Assembly (NCBI GenBank): GCA_030645615.1
Contig: JAUSNB010000053.1
Location: forward strand, 62,001-126,000
DNA from: Actinomycetota bacterium
GTDB taxonomy: Bacteria; Actinomycetota; Actinomycetes; S36-B12
Direction: 5' to 3'
Length of the DNA: 64,000 nt
The notes below the pieces were generated by a model. That model saw only the letters and a list, made by a program, of their open reading frames with translations, was not told the origin of the DNA and ran no database searches. Numbering within the stretch: the first letter of the stretch is position 1; every line of letters starts with the position of its first letter. A program made the position numbers and the translations under genes. Shown piece by piece: positions 34,223 through 45,604 of the stretch.

Positions 34223-35039
34223 TGTAGTGGTCGCCTCAGGCGGCCTGGACTGCCACCTCCTGTCCGGCTGTGGATTCCCCGCGCCAGGGGCAGAGATCTT
34301 CATGTTCGACGAGATCGCCTCGTTCACCATCGGCAACCTCGAGTTCGGCATCACCAAGGTCACCGTCCTGCTGTTCCTGTGCGTGTTCTTGATCCTGGGC
34401 TTCTTCATCTATGCGTTCCGCAGCCCCAAGCTGGTGCCCCGAGGGGCCCAGAACGTCGGCGAGATGGGCTACCTGTTCATCCGGGACGGGATCTCGCGGG
34501 ACATCATCGGCAAGGACGGCGACCGGTTCGTGCCGTACCTGATGTCCTTCTTCTTCCTGGTGTGGCTGAGCAACTTCATGGGCATCGTCCCCTTCGCCCA
34601 GATCCCGGTCACGTCGATCTTCGCCATCCCCGTGGCCTTCGCGCTCATCGTCTACGTCACCTGGGTGCCGCTGGGGGTCTACAAGCAGGGCTTCGGCGGG
34701 TACTTCAAGGGCATGCTGTTCCCGCCCGGCGTGCCGAAGGCGATGTACGTCCTGCTGACGCCGCTGGAGTTCCTGTCGAACCTGATCGTGCGCCCGGCCA
34801 CGCACGCCATCCGTCTGTTCGCCAACATGTTCGCGGGGCACCTGCTCATCGCCACGTTCAGCATCGCGGCGTTCTACCTGCTCAGCGCCAGCGTCATCGG
34901 CATCCTCGGATCCGCTGCCTCGTTCACGGTGGCGGTGGCGCTCACCGGTTTCGAGGCCCTGATTCAGTTCCTTCAGGCGTACATCTTCACCCTGCTCACG
35001 GCGGTGTACATCTCGGGAGCGCTCCACCAGGAGCACTGA
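34212..35039 (+). CDS. atpB: ATP synthase subunit a
   Basis: 275 aa, five to six transmembrane helices. The essential half-channel Arg lies in HAIRLFANMFAGH. Further family patterns are FVPYLMSFFFLVWLSNFMGIVPF and the C-terminal FEALIQFLQAYIFTLLTAVYI. GTG start inside the end of the preceding gene. 94 nt separate it from atpE. Confidence 0.96.
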   Translation: MSADVVVASGGLDCHLLSGCGFPAPGAEIFMFDEIASFTIGNLEFGITKVTVLLFLCVFLILGFFIYAFRSPKLVPRGAQNVGEMGYLFIRDGISRDIIGKDGDRFVPYLMSFFFLVWLSNFMGIVPFAQIPVTSIFAIPVAFALIVYVTWVPLGVYKQGFGGYFKGMLFPPGVPKAMYVLLTPLEFLSNLIVRPATHAIRLFANMFAGHLLIATFSIAAFYLLSASVIGILGSAASFTVAVALTGFEALIQFLQAYIFTLLTAVYISGALHQEH

Positions 35040-35073
35040 CGACTCCGAGCACCGGCAGCACGCCCACAACTGA

Positions 35074-35361
<288 letters not shown>

Positions 35362-35413
35362 TCCGTACCCTCAGGCGGATTCGCCCACAGACTGAACCGG
35401 GAAGGTCACCGTC

Positions 35414-35983
35414 GTGATTAACGTCATTGCTGCAGCCAGCGCGGCCGTCTCCGCGGCGGGCGCCGAGGGCGAGGAGATGCCCTCGGTCCTCGCCGTGCCG
35501 ATCGACGAGCTGATCATCGGCATCATCGCGTTCCTGATCGTGTTCGGCGGCCTGGCCAAGATCGCGCTGCCGAGCATCAAGAAGACCCTCGAGGAGCGCA
35601 CCAACGCCATCGAGGGCGGCATCGAGCGCGCGGCCAAGGCCGAGGCGGAGGCCAAGGCCCTCGCCGAGGAGTACCGCGCCCAGCTCGCCCAGGCGCGCGA
35701 GGAGGCCTCGGCCATCCGCACGCAGGCGCAGGCGGATCGCTCGGCCCTGATCGAGGAAGCCCGCGGCGAGGCACGGCAGGCGGCCGCCCAGGTCACAGCA
35801 GCGGCCGAGGCCCAGCTCGCCGCCGATCGCGCTCAGGCGACCTCGCAGCTCACCCGGCAGGTCGGCGAGCTCGCCGTGACCCTGGCCGGCAAGGTCGTGG
35901 GCCAGTCGCTGACCGACGATGCCCGGGTCCGGGCCACTGTCGACGAGTTCCTCGACGACCTCGAGCGGCAGGCGACAGGCTGA
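35414..35983 (+). CDS. atpF: ATP synthase subunit b
   Basis: 189 aa. One N-terminal membrane helix (LIIGIIAFLIVFGGLAKIA) and a long charged Ala/Glu/Arg-rich coiled coil forming the peripheral stalk. GTG start with GGAAGG upstream. Its TGA shares a base with the atpH ATG. Confidence 0.94.
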   Translation: MINVIAAASAAVSAAGAEGEEMPSVLAVPIDELIIGIIAFLIVFGGLAKIALPSIKKTLEERTNAIEGGIERAAKAEAEAKALAEEYRAQLAQAREEASAIRTQAQADRSALIEEARGEARQAAAQVTAAAEAQLAADRAQATSQLTRQVGELAVTLAGKVVGQSLTDDARVRATVDEFLDDLERQATG

Positions 35984-36792
35984 TGATCGGATCGAGTCGC
36001 GAGAGCCTCGCCGCCTGCCAGGAGGGCCTGGACGGCCTCCGGCAGGAGGCTGGATTCGACCTGCTCGCCGACGAGCTCTTCTCGGTCGCCGCCCTGCTCG
36101 ACGGCGAAGGCCAGCTGCGCAGCCTGCTTGCCGACTCCGGCCAGCCCGCCGCGGTGCGCGATGGCCTGGTGCACCAGCTGTTCGCCGACCGTGTCGGCGC
36201 CCTTGCCGTGCGCGTGCTGGCCATGGTCATTGACCGCCGCTGGTCGACCGACGTCGATCTCGTCGTGGCCATCGAGCTGCTCGCGGCGCAGGCCGCCTTC
36301 ACGGGGGCCGAGGCCGACGGGACCCTCGACGCGACTGAGGAGGAGCTGTTCTTGTTCGGCCGGGCCCTGGACTCCTCGCCGGCCCTGCAGATGGCGCTGA
36401 CCGACCCGTCGCAGTCCCCGCAGACGAAGTCGTCCATCGTTCGAGACCTGCTCGGAGGTCGGGCCACCGCGAGCACGGCCTCGGTCCTGCAGTACGCGGT
36501 TGGTCACCTGCACGGTCGCCGGATCGATGCGGTCGTGGAGGACCTCGGCGCGCTGGCCGCACGGCAGCGGGAGCGCGTGGTCGCCGAGGTGCGGGTCGCG
36601 GCGCCCCTCGATGAAGCACAGGAGCAGCGACTGTCCGGCATCCTCAGCCGGCTCAAGGGCCGCACGGTCCAGCTCAATGTCGCCGTGGACCCCAGCGTCC
36701 TCGGTGGAGTGCATGTCCGCATCGGCGACGAGGTCATCGACGGGACGGTGGCCTCCCGCATGGAGCAGGCCCGCCGGGCCATCATCGGCTAG
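35983..36792 (+). CDS. atpH: ATP synthase subunit delta
   Basis: 269 aa, the actinobacterial length (E. coli 177 aa). The C-terminal two thirds match OSCP/delta: [27 protein letters not shown], and the ending [27 protein letters not shown]. The N-terminal ~90 residues are extra compared with E. coli and helical. It links the peripheral stalk to F1. Confidence 0.94.
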   Translation: MIGSSRESLAACQEGLDGLRQEAGFDLLADELFSVAALLDGEGQLRSLLADSGQPAAVRDGLVHQLFADRVGALAVRVLAMVIDRRWSTDVDLVVAIELLAAQAAFTGAEADGTLDATEEELFLFGRALDSSPALQMALTDPSQSPQTKSSIVRDLLGGRATASTASVLQYAVGHLHGRRIDAVVEDLGALAARQRERVVAEVRVAAPLDEAQEQRLSGILSRLKGRTVQLNVAVDPSVLGGVHVRIGDEVIDGTVASRMEQARRAIIG

Positions 36793-36863
36793 ACGTTCCA
36801 CCCACGCACGCAACCATCGACAGGCCGCCCGCGCGAGCGGGCCGAGAAAGAGAGCAGGACACC

Positions 36864-38498
36864 ATGACGGAGCTGACGATCCGGCCGGAAGAGATCCGGG
36901 ATGCGATCGAGCGGAACGTCGCGGCGTACTCGCCGGAGACCGCCCGCGAAGAGGTGGGTCGCGTCATGGAGACCGGCGACGGCATTGCGCGCGTCGAAGG
37001 CCTCCACTCGGCGATGACGAACGAGTTGCTCGAGTTCGAGGGCGGGCTGCTCGGCCTTGCCCTGAACCTCGACGTGCGCGAGATCGGCGTCGTCCTGCTG
37101 GGCGATGGCTCGAAGATCGAGGAAGGGCAGGCCGTGCGTCGCACGGGCGAGGTGCTGTCGGTGCCGGTGGGCGACGCCTACCTGGGCCGCGTGGTCGACC
37201 CGCTGGGCAATCCCATCGATGGCTTGGGCCCGATCGAGGCCGAGGGCCGCCGCGCCCTGGAGGTGCAGGCTCCGACCGTAGTCCAGCGCCAGCCTGTCAA
37301 GGAGGCCATGCAGACGGGCATCAAGGCGATCGACGCCATGACTGCCATCGGGCGAGGCCAGCGCCAGCTCATCATCGGCGACCGGCAGACCGGCAAGACC
37401 GCGGTGTGCCTGGACACGATCCTCAACCAGCGCGAGAACTGGCTGTCAGGCGATCCGAATAAGCAGGTCCGCTGCATCTACGTGGCGATCGGGCAGAAGG
37501 GCTCGACCATCGCTGCCGTCAAGGGGGCGCTGGAGGAGTACGGCGCCATGGAGTACACGACCATCGTGGCATCGCCGGCCTCCGACCCGGCCGGCTTCAA
37601 GTACCTGGCCCCGTACACCGGCTCGGCCATCGGCCAGCACTGGATGTACGCCGGCAAGCATGTGCTCATCGTGTTCGACGACCTGTCCAAGCAGGCCGAG
37701 GCCTACCGCGCGGTGTCGCTCCTGCTGCGCCGTCCGCCGGGCCGCGAGGCGTACCCCGGTGACGTCTTCTACTTGCACAGCCGCCTCCTCGAGCGCTGCG
37801 CCAAGCTGTCCGACGAGCTGGGCGCGGGCTCGATGACCGGACTGCCGATCATCGAGACCAAGGCCAACGACGTGTCGGCATACATCCCGACCAACGTCAT
37901 CTCCATCACCGACGGGCAGTGCTTCCTGGAGTCCGACCTGTTCAACTCGGGCGTCCGACCCGCCATCAACGTGGGCATCTCGGTGTCCCGTGTCGGCGGC
38001 TCGGCCCAGCCCAAGGCCATGCGGAAGGTGGCCGGCCGGCTGCGCCTGAACCTCGCCCAGTTCCGCGAGCTCGAGGCGTTCTCGGCATTCGGCTCCGACC
38101 TCGACGCCGCGTCGAAGGCTCAGTTGGAGCGTGGCGCCCGGCTCGTGGAGCTGCTCAAGCAGCCGCAGTACAAGCCGCAGGCGATGGAACGCGAGGTCGT
38201 GTCGGTGTGGTCAGGCACGACCGGCCAGCTCGACGACGTCCCCGTCGAGGACATCCGGCGCTTCGACGCAGAGTTCCTCGACTACCTCGACCGTGCCAAG
38301 CCCGAGGTGTTCGACGCGATCCGGACCACGACCGACCTCTCCGACGACACCGTGTCCGTCATGGAGTCGGCGATCGGGGAGTTCAAGCGCCAGTTCACCA
38401 CCTCGGCGGGACACCTGCTGGTCAATGACGAGCCGGTTGCCGCGGTGGCCGACGAGGAGATCGACCCCACGCAGATCAAGCGGGCGGTGCGGGGCTAG
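36864..38498 (+). CDS. atpA: ATP synthase subunit alpha
   Basis: 544 aa. Non-catalytic nucleotide-binding subunit of F1. Walker A GDRQTGKT (about residues 172-179), the arginine-finger region [17 protein letters not shown], and a C-terminal extension of some 35 residues beyond the E. coli protein, as in mycobacteria, where it suppresses ATP hydrolysis. GAGAGCAGGA region precedes the ATG. Confidence 0.97.
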   Translation: MTELTIRPEEIRDAIERNVAAYSPETAREEVGRVMETGDGIARVEGLHSAMTNELLEFEGGLLGLALNLDVREIGVVLLGDGSKIEEGQAVRRTGEVLSVPVGDAYLGRVVDPLGNPIDGLGPIEAEGRRALEVQAPTVVQRQPVKEAMQTGIKAIDAMTAIGRGQRQLIIGDRQTGKTAVCLDTILNQRENWLSGDPNKQVRCIYVAIGQKGSTIAAVKGALEEYGAMEYTTIVASPASDPAGFKYLAPYTGSAIGQHWMYAGKHVLIVFDDLSKQAEAYRAVSLLLRRPPGREAYPGDVFYLHSRLLERCAKLSDELGAGSMTGLPIIETKANDVSAYIPTNVISITDGQCFLESDLFNSGVRPAINVGISVSRVGGSAQPKAMRKVAGRLRLNLAQFRELEAFSAFGSDLDAASKAQLERGARLVELLKQPQYKPQAMEREVVSVWSGTTGQLDDVPVEDIRRFDAEFLDYLDRAKPEVFDAIRTTTDLSDDTVSVMESAIGEFKRQFTTSAGHLLVNDEPVAAVADEEIDPTQIKRAVRG

Positions 38499-38503
38499 CC
38501 GAC

Positions 38504-39412
38504 ATGGGCGCACAACTGAGGGTCTACCGGCGGCGCATCCGCTCGGTGCAGTCGACCAAGAAGATCACCAAGGCGATGGAGCTCATCGCGTCTTCTCGCA
38601 TCGTGAAGGCGCAGCAGCGCCTCGAGGCATCCCTGCCCTACCTGCAGCACCTGTACGCGGCCATCAACGCGGCCGCGACCGGCGCGGCCGATGTCCGCAA
38701 GCACCCGCTCATGGCCAACGCGGAGCAGCGCACCAAGGCGGCCGTGCTGGTGGTCACCGCGGACCGGGGCCTGGCCGGCGCCTACTCCTCGAATGCCATC
38801 AAGGAGGCGGAGGCCCTGGCGACCAACCTCCGCGAGAAGGACATCACCATGGTGCCCTACGTCGTGGGACGCAAGGGAGTCTCGTACTACCGCTTCCGCG
38901 AGCGCGCCATGGGCGGGGAGTACACGGGCTTCACCGACCAGCCGACCTATGCCGACGCGCGTCGGATCGGCGACGACCTCCTTGCCGCGTTCATGACCCC
39001 CATCGAGGAGGGCGGTGTCGACGAGATCCACATCGTCTACACGCATTTCACGTCGATGGTGAGCCAGGAGGCGCGGATCCGCCGGATCCTGCCCCTCGAG
39101 GTCGTCGACGAGGTCGTCGAGAAGGTCGAAGGCCAGTTGCCGCCGCCCCTGTACGAGTTCGAGCCGGATGCCGAGTCCGTGCTCGACGGGCTGCTGCCCC
39201 GCTACATCGACCACACCATCTACACGTCGCTGCTGATGTCGGCAGCCTCGGAGCACGCAGCACGCCGGCGAGCGATGAAGTCGGCCACCGACAATGCCGA
39301 GGAGATGATTCGCTCGCTATCGCGACGCGCGAACCAGGCTCGGCAGGCAGAGATCACCCAGGAAATCAGCGAGATCGTCGGCGGCGCCGACGCCTTGTCA
39401 GCTTCGCGCTAG
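38504..39412 (+). CDS. atpG: ATP synthase subunit gamma
   Basis: 302 aa. Central rotor: N-terminal RRRIRSVQSTKKITKAMELIA and C-terminal RRAMKSATDNAEEMI coiled-coil helices are both typical. Five bp after atpA. Confidence 0.96.
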   Translation: MGAQLRVYRRRIRSVQSTKKITKAMELIASSRIVKAQQRLEASLPYLQHLYAAINAAATGAADVRKHPLMANAEQRTKAAVLVVTADRGLAGAYSSNAIKEAEALATNLREKDITMVPYVVGRKGVSYYRFRERAMGGEYTGFTDQPTYADARRIGDDLLAAFMTPIEEGGVDEIHIVYTHFTSMVSQEARIRRILPLEVVDEVVEKVEGQLPPPLYEFEPDAESVLDGLLPRYIDHTIYTSLLMSAASEHAARRRAMKSATDNAEEMIRSLSRRANQARQAEITQEISEIVGGADALSASR

Positions 39413-40876
<1,464 letters not shown>

Positions 40877-40881
40877 CAGCC

Positions 40882-41301
40882 GTGGCTGACTCGGGCAAGC
40901 TCCTCAACGTGGCCGTCGTGTCGGCCGAGCGTGCCCTGTGGAACGGCCAGGCGAGAAGCCTGGTCGCGAAGACGCCTGAGGGCGACATCGGCATCCTTGC
41001 CGGGCACGAGCCCGTCCTGGCCCTGCTCGTCGAGAGCGCACCCCTGCGCATCGAGGAGCCTGACGGGACCAAGGTTCTGGTCGCGGTCCACGGGGGCTTC
41101 TTCTCGGTCGCCGGGAGCGATGTCAACGTGATCGCCGAGGTCGCCGAGCTGGCCGAGGACATCGACCTCGGTCGCGCGCAGTCGGCCCTTTCCCGGATCC
41201 AGGCCGATGGCGTGGTGGACGGCGAGGAGGCATCCGCCCTCAAGCGCGCCGAGACGAGGATCCAGGTCGCCGGCGTGGCGAAGGGGATCTCCGCCCACTA
41301 G
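40882..41301 (+). CDS. atpC: ATP synthase subunit epsilon
   Basis: 139 aa. N-terminal beta-sandwich (LLNVAVVSAERALWNG, GDIGILAGHEPVLALL) and a C-terminal two-helix region that is moderately short. The GTG at 40882 is preferred to an ATG within atpD. Last gene of the atp operon; 22 bp to the convergent adenosyltransferase gene. Confidence 0.93.
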   Translation: MADSGKLLNVAVVSAERALWNGQARSLVAKTPEGDIGILAGHEPVLALLVESAPLRIEEPDGTKVLVAVHGGFFSVAGSDVNVIAEVAELAEDIDLGRAQSALSRIQADGVVDGEEASALKRAETRIQVAGVAKGISAH

Positions 41302-41323
41302 GCACGGGCGAAGTCGCGCAGTA

Positions 41324-41899
41324 TCAGCGATTTGCCCCGGGCTGCCACAGGACGTCGCCGTCGGCGTCCTTGTTGGCCAGCCGGCCGAGGATGAACAGCA
41401 GGTCGCTCAGCCGGTTCAGGTACGTCGCAGTGAGGTGGTTCATGCCCCCGTGGTACGTGTCCAGTGCTGCCCACGTGGATCGCTCCGCACGCCGCACGAC
41501 CGTGCGCGCCACGTGCAGGTGGGCCGCGCCGACGGTGCCGCCCGGCAGGACGAAGGAGCGCAGCGGCTCGAGTCGCTCGTTGTAGGTGTCGCACGCCTGC
41601 TCGAGCCGCTCTACGTACGCAGGCGTGACGCGCAGCGGCTGGTGGGCCGGGTTCTCCACGACCGGCGTGCACAGGTCGGCACCGACGTCGAAGAGGTCGT
41701 TCTGGATGGCCAGGAGGAGGGCTCGGACGTCGTCGTCGAAGCCGGCGCTCGCCAATGCCAGCCCGAGCGCGCAGTTCGCCTCGTCGACGTCGGCATAGGC
41801 CTCGAGCCGCGGGTCGTTCTTGCCGGTCCGGCTCATGTCGCCCAACGACGTGGTGCCGTCGTCGCCGGTGCGCGTGTAGATGCGGGTGAGGTTGACCAT
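41324..41899 (-). CDS. pduO: cob(I)alamin adenosyltransferase, PduO type
   Basis: 191 aa. Transfers the adenosyl group of ATP to cob(I)alamin to make adenosylcobalamin. The PduO signature TRTGDDGTTSLGD, with SRTGKNDP and the later VLPGG and RTVVRRAER motifs, is present. Adenosylcobalamin is the cofactor of the ethylmalonyl-CoA mutase encoded 1.7 kb away. Leaderless-type TAGTGT lies 6 nt before the ATG. Confidence 0.95.
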   Translation of the reverse strand: MVNLTRIYTRTGDDGTTSLGDMSRTGKNDPRLEAYADVDEANCALGLALASAGFDDDVRALLLAIQNDLFDVGADLCTPVVENPAHQPLRVTPAYVERLEQACDTYNERLEPLRSFVLPGGTVGAAHLHVARTVVRRAERSTWAALDTYHGGMNHLTATYLNRLSDLLFILGRLANKDADGDVLWQPGANR

Positions 41900-41905
41900 G
41901 CGATG

Positions 41906-41939
41906 ACACTAACCCTCCGTCGACCCCGCCCCCTACGAT
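41906..41939. promoter_or_regulatory. divergent leaderless-type promoters of pduO and murA
   Basis: Minus strand TAGTGT (41906-41911), 6 nt before the pduO ATG. Plus strand TACGAT (41934-41939), 6 nt before the murA GTG. Both starts are thereby fixed in a 46-bp gap. Confidence 0.6.
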
Positions 41940-41945
41940 GCCCGG

Positions 41946-43208
41946 GTGGAGGTGCTGAGGATCACAGGCGGCACGTCGCTGCGCGGTGAGGTGGCCGTGA
42001 CCGGCGCCAAGAACTCAGTCCTGAAGCTGATGGCCGCGTCCTTGCTCGCGCCCGGGGTCACCACCATCACCAACGTGCCCGACATCCTGGATGTCGAGAT
42101 CATGGCCGAGTTGCTTCGCCGGCTCGGGTGCGACGTCAGCCATGAGGTGGACCTGTCCACGATCGCCATCACCGTACCGGACCGTCCTGACCACCGGGCC
42201 GACTACGACCTGGTGCGGCGCATGCGGGCGTCCATCTGTGTCCTGGGACCGCTGCTGACCCGCACCGGCGCCGCAGACGTGGCACTGCCCGGCGGCGACA
42301 ACATCGGCTCGCGAGGGCTGGACATGCACATCGACGGCCTGCGGCGGATGGGCGCGGAGGTCACCAGCGACCACGGCTACCTGGTCGCGCACGCCGGGGG
42401 CCGCCTCCAGGGCGCGCGCGTCTGGCTGGACTTCCCGAGCGTCGGGGCGACGGAGACCCTGCTCATGGCCGCCGTGCTGGCCGACGGCGAGACGGTCATC
42501 GACAACGCCGCCCGCGAGCCGGAGATCGTCGACATCTGCACGATGCTGCGGGCGATGGGCGCGAACGTCGAGGGCATCGGCACCTCCACCCTCACCGTCA
42601 TGGGTGTCGACGGCCTGCGCCCCGTGCAGCACGCGACGGTCCCGGACCGGATTGTCGCCGGGACGTGGGCGGTCGCCGCGGTCATGACGCGCGGGGACGT
42701 CACGATCAGGCACGCGAAGGCGGAGCACCTGAGCCTGGCCCTGGAGAAGCTCACGCTGGCCGGGGCGGACGTCGAGTGCCTCCCGGACGGGTTCCGGGTA
42801 GCGATGAGCGGCCGGCCTCGAGCGGTCGACATCGTGACGCTCCCGTATCCGGGATTCCCGACCGATCTCCAGCCCCAGTTCATCGCCCTGAACTCCATAG
42901 CCGAGGGGGCCGCCCTCGTGACCGAGAACCTGTTCGAGGCCCGATTCCGCTTCGTGCAGGAACTGGCCAGGCTCGGAGCCGACGTGCGCACCGACGGCCA
43001 CCATGCCCTGGTCCGGGGAGTTCCCGTGCTCTCGTCCGCGCCCGTCGAGGCCACGGATATCCGGGCGGGCGCTGGCCTGGCCCTCGCCGGACTCGTCGCC
43101 GAGGGCGAGACGACGGTCTACGGGGTGGGCCACATCGATCGCGGCTATGCCGGGTTCGTCCCCGCCCTTCGATCGCTCGGGGCCGACGTCCGCCGCGACG
43201 AGGCGTAG
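41946..43208 (+). CDS. murA: UDP-N-acetylglucosamine 1-carboxyvinyltransferase (MurA), Asp-type active site
   Basis: 420 aa. First committed step of peptidoglycan synthesis. The N-terminal [13 protein letters not shown] and the two-domain EPT fold are clear. At the position of E. coli Cys115 (PGGCAIG) the sequence reads [10 protein letters not shown]: Asp118 replaces the Cys. The same substitution in Mycobacterium tuberculosis MurA gives intrinsic fosfomycin resistance. GTG start behind a leaderless -10. Confidence 0.96.
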   Translation: MEVLRITGGTSLRGEVAVTGAKNSVLKLMAASLLAPGVTTITNVPDILDVEIMAELLRRLGCDVSHEVDLSTIAITVPDRPDHRADYDLVRRMRASICVLGPLLTRTGAADVALPGGDNIGSRGLDMHIDGLRRMGAEVTSDHGYLVAHAGGRLQGARVWLDFPSVGATETLLMAAVLADGETVIDNAAREPEIVDICTMLRAMGANVEGIGTSTLTVMGVDGLRPVQHATVPDRIVAGTWAVAAVMTRGDVTIRHAKAEHLSLALEKLTLAGADVECLPDGFRVAMSGRPRAVDIVTLPYPGFPTDLQPQFIALNSIAEGAALVTENLFEARFRFVQELARLGADVRTDGHHALVRGVPVLSSAPVEATDIRAGAGLALAGLVAEGETTVYGVGHIDRGYAGFVPALRSLGADVRRDEA

Positions 43209-43232
43209 GTGTCGCCGGGGCGGCGGCTGGGG

Positions 43233-43559
43233 TCAACCGAGGCGACTGAGCACCGACCGGGCCGCGGCCTCGTCGGCGGGCCACACCATCACGCGCGGGC
43301 CGTCGAGCGTCTGGGCGAGGTTGGCCCGCAGGCCGTGCTCCTCGAGTTGGCGCCGGACGACTTCCCCATCGATGTACGTTGCGGGGCTCGCGACGGGGAC
43401 CATCAGGCCGTAGGCGTCGGACGGCCCCGGACGCGGTGCGGCGGCCACGACGGATGATCCTCGGCGGAATGCCCAGCGCAGGATCAGCACGAACAGGCCC
43501 ACCAGGCCGACGGCCACGAGTGGCCCGAAGGCGAAGGAGAACGAGTTCCAGGCGGGCAT
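43233..43559 (-). CDS. small single-pass membrane protein, function unknown
   Basis: 108 aa. One N-terminal transmembrane helix (LVAVGLVGLFVLILRWAF), a short linker, then a small soluble domain of about 60 residues (PVASPATYIDGEVVRRQLEEHGLRANL...VMVWPADEAAARSVLSRL) resembling DUF2007-like regulatory folds. The ATG at 43559 is 6 nt after a CAGCAT hexamer; a GTG two codons earlier is possible. It is divergent from the ethylmalonyl-CoA mutase gene. Confidence 0.65.
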   Translation of the reverse strand: MPAWNSFSFAFGPLVAVGLVGLFVLILRWAFRRGSSVVAAAPRPGPSDAYGLMVPVASPATYIDGEVVRRQLEEHGLRANLAQTLDGPRVMVWPADEAAARSVLSRLG

Positions 43560-43603
43560 GGTCACATGCTGCCGCCGATCGGGGCTTCGCGCGAGGTGGC
43601 CGG

Positions 43604-43609
43604 TAGCCT
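43604..43609 (+). promoter_or_regulatory. leaderless-type -10 element of the ethylmalonyl-CoA mutase gene
   Basis: TAGCCT, then TCAGGC (6 nt), then the ATG at 43616. Confidence 0.55.
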
Positions 43610-43615
43610 TCAGGC

Positions 43616-45604
43616 ATGCCGCGCCGGGTCAAGGACAAGCCGTGGCTCATGCGCACCTACGCCGGCCATTCGTCGCCGCGCGAGTCGAACGCCCTGTACC
43701 GGCGCAACCTCGAGAAGGGCCAGACCGGCCTGTCGGTCGCGTTCGACCTGCCCACCCAGACGGGGTATGACCCGGACTCGGTCATGTCCCGGGGCGAGGT
43801 GGGGAAGGTCGGCGTGCCCGTCGCCCATGTGGGCGACATGCGGCGCCTCTTCGAGGCGATCCCCCTCGGGGAGATGAACACCTCGATGACGATCAACGCC
43901 ACGGCCATGTGGCTGCTGGCGTTGTACGTCACCATCGCCGAGGAGCAGGGGATCGACCCTGCGTCCCTTCAGGGCACGACCCAGAACGACATCATCAAGG
44001 AGTACCTGTCGCGCGGCACCTACGTGTTCCCGCCCGCCCCGTCCTTGCGATTGGTGACGGACACCATCGCCTACACCGTGTCCCACGTGCCCAGGTGGAA
44101 CCCGGTGAACATCTGCAGCTACCACCTGCAGGAGGCGGGCGCGACACCCGTCCAGGAGATCGCCTACGCCATGGCCACCGCGATCGCCGTCCTCGACGCG
44201 GTCCGGGACTCGGGCCAGATCGAGCCGGATCGGATCGGCGAGGTGGTCGCCCGGATCTCCTTCTTCGTCAACGCAGGCGTCCGCTTCGTCGAGGAGATGT
44301 GCAAGCTCCGCGCCATGGCCCGGCTCTGGGACGAGATCACCCGCGACCGCTACGGAGTCCTCGACGAGAGCCAGCGACGGTTCAGGTACGGCGTGCAGGT
44401 GAACTCACTCGGCCTGACCGAGGCGCAGCCGGAGAACAACATCCAGCGCATCGTGCTGGAGATGCTGGCCGTCACGATGTCCAAGGATGCCCGGGCCCGG
44501 GCCGTGCAGTTGCCCGCGTGGAACGAGGCCCTCGGCCTGCCCCGGCCATGGGACCAGCAGTGGTCCCTGCGCATGCAGCAGGTGCTTGCCTTCGAGAGCG
44601 ACCTGCTGGAGTACGACGACATCTTCACCGGCTCCGTCGTGGTCGAAGGCATCGTGCAGGAGTTGCTGAGCGCTGCCCGGACGGAGCTGCAGGCGGTCCT
44701 CGACCAGGGCGGGGCGGTGGCGGCCGTCGAGAGCGGCTACATGAAGTCGGAGCTGGTCCGTTCCCATGCCCTTCGCCGGGCCCGCATCGAGTCGGGCGAG
44801 GACATCGTCGTGGGCGTCAACGCCTTCACGACCACCGAGCCCAACCCGCTCCTGACCGATCTCGTGGCGGCCGTCCAGGCGGTCGATCCCGGGGTCGAGG
44901 CCGCGGCGGTCGAAGGCCTGGCCACGTGGCGAGCGGATCGCGACGCCGACGAGGTGGAGCAGGCTCTCGCTCAGTTGGTCGCCGATGCAGCCAGCACCGT
45001 CAACCTCATGCCCGCCACGCTGCGCTGCGCCCGAGCCGGGGCGACGACGGGGGAGTGGGCCGGGGCCCTGCGGTCGGTGTTCGGGGAGTACCGGGCTCCC
45101 ACGGGCGTCTCCGCCGCGGTCGGCACCCCGACCGCGACCGAGGGCCTGACCGCTGCGCGGGCGGCCGTGCAGGCGACGGCGACCGAGCTCGGGGCGCCGC
45201 TGCGCTTCCTCGTGGGCAAGCCCGGCCTCGACGGGCACTCCAACGGCGCGGAGCAGATCGCCGTGCGGGCGCGCGACGCTGGCTTCGAGGTCGTCTACCA
45301 AGGGATCAGGCTGACCCCCGAGGAGATCGTCGCGGCCGCGGTGGCCGAGGACGTCGACGTCGTCGGCCTGTCGATCCTCTCCGGCTCGCATCGGGAACTC
45401 GTCCCCGCGGTCGTCCGGGGCATCCGCGCCGAGGGGCTCGACGACGTCCCCGTGGTGGTGGGCGGCATCATCCCGGAGGCGGACGCAGCGTGGCTGCGGG
45501 AGCAGGGTGTCGCCGCCGTGTTCACCCCCAAGGACTATGACGCCAGCGTGATCATGTGCGCGGTGGTCGACGAGATCAGGGCTGCCCGAGGGCTGGACGC
45601 CTAG
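43616..45604 (+). CDS. ecm: ethylmalonyl-CoA mutase (adenosylcobalamin-dependent)
   Basis: 662 aa in one chain: TIM-barrel substrate domain (about 1-510) and C-terminal B12 domain with the DxHxxG cobalamin-ligand motif GLDGHSNG (His541). The N-terminus DKPWLMRTYAGHSSPRESNALYRRN and MNTSMTINATAMWLLALY match the MeaA/Ecm group and not ordinary methylmalonyl-CoA mutase. It converts (2R)-ethylmalonyl-CoA to methylsuccinyl-CoA. Ccr, the epimerase, MeaB, a thiolase and 3-hydroxybutyryl-CoA dehydrogenase of the same pathway lie within 14 kb. The stop shares CTAG with the convergent ABC permease gene. Confidence 0.93.
   Translation: MPRRVKDKPWLMRTYAGHSSPRESNALYRRNLEKGQTGLSVAFDLPTQTGYDPDSVMSRGEVGKVGVPVAHVGDMRRLFEAIPLGEMNTSMTINATAMWLLALYVTIAEEQGIDPASLQGTTQNDIIKEYLSRGTYVFPPAPSLRLVTDTIAYTVSHVPRWNPVNICSYHLQEAGATPVQEIAYAMATAIAVLDAVRDSGQIEPDRIGEVVARISFFVNAGVRFVEEMCKLRAMARLWDEITRDRYGVLDESQRRFRYGVQVNSLGLTEAQPENNIQRIVLEMLAVTMSKDARARAVQLPAWNEALGLPRPWDQQWSLRMQQVLAFESDLLEYDDIFTGSVVVEGIVQELLSAARTELQAVLDQGGAVAAVESGYMKSELVRSHALRRARIESGEDIVVGVNAFTTTEPNPLLTDLVAAVQAVDPGVEAAAVEGLATWRADRDADEVEQALAQLVADAASTVNLMPATLRCARAGATTGEWAGALRSVFGEYRAPTGVSAAVGTPTATEGLTAARAAVQATATELGAPLRFLVGKPGLDGHSNGAEQIAVRARDAGFEVVYQGIRLTPEEIVAAAVAEDVDVVGLSILSGSHRELVPAVVRGIRAEGLDDVPVVVGGIIPEADAAWLREQGVAAVFTPKDYDASVIMCAVVDEIRAARGLDA

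Noticed and set aside
43616-45604. Ordinary methylmalonyl-CoA mutase
   Set aside because: The single ~660-residue chain, its N-terminal motif and linkage with ccr fit the Ecm/MeaA group.
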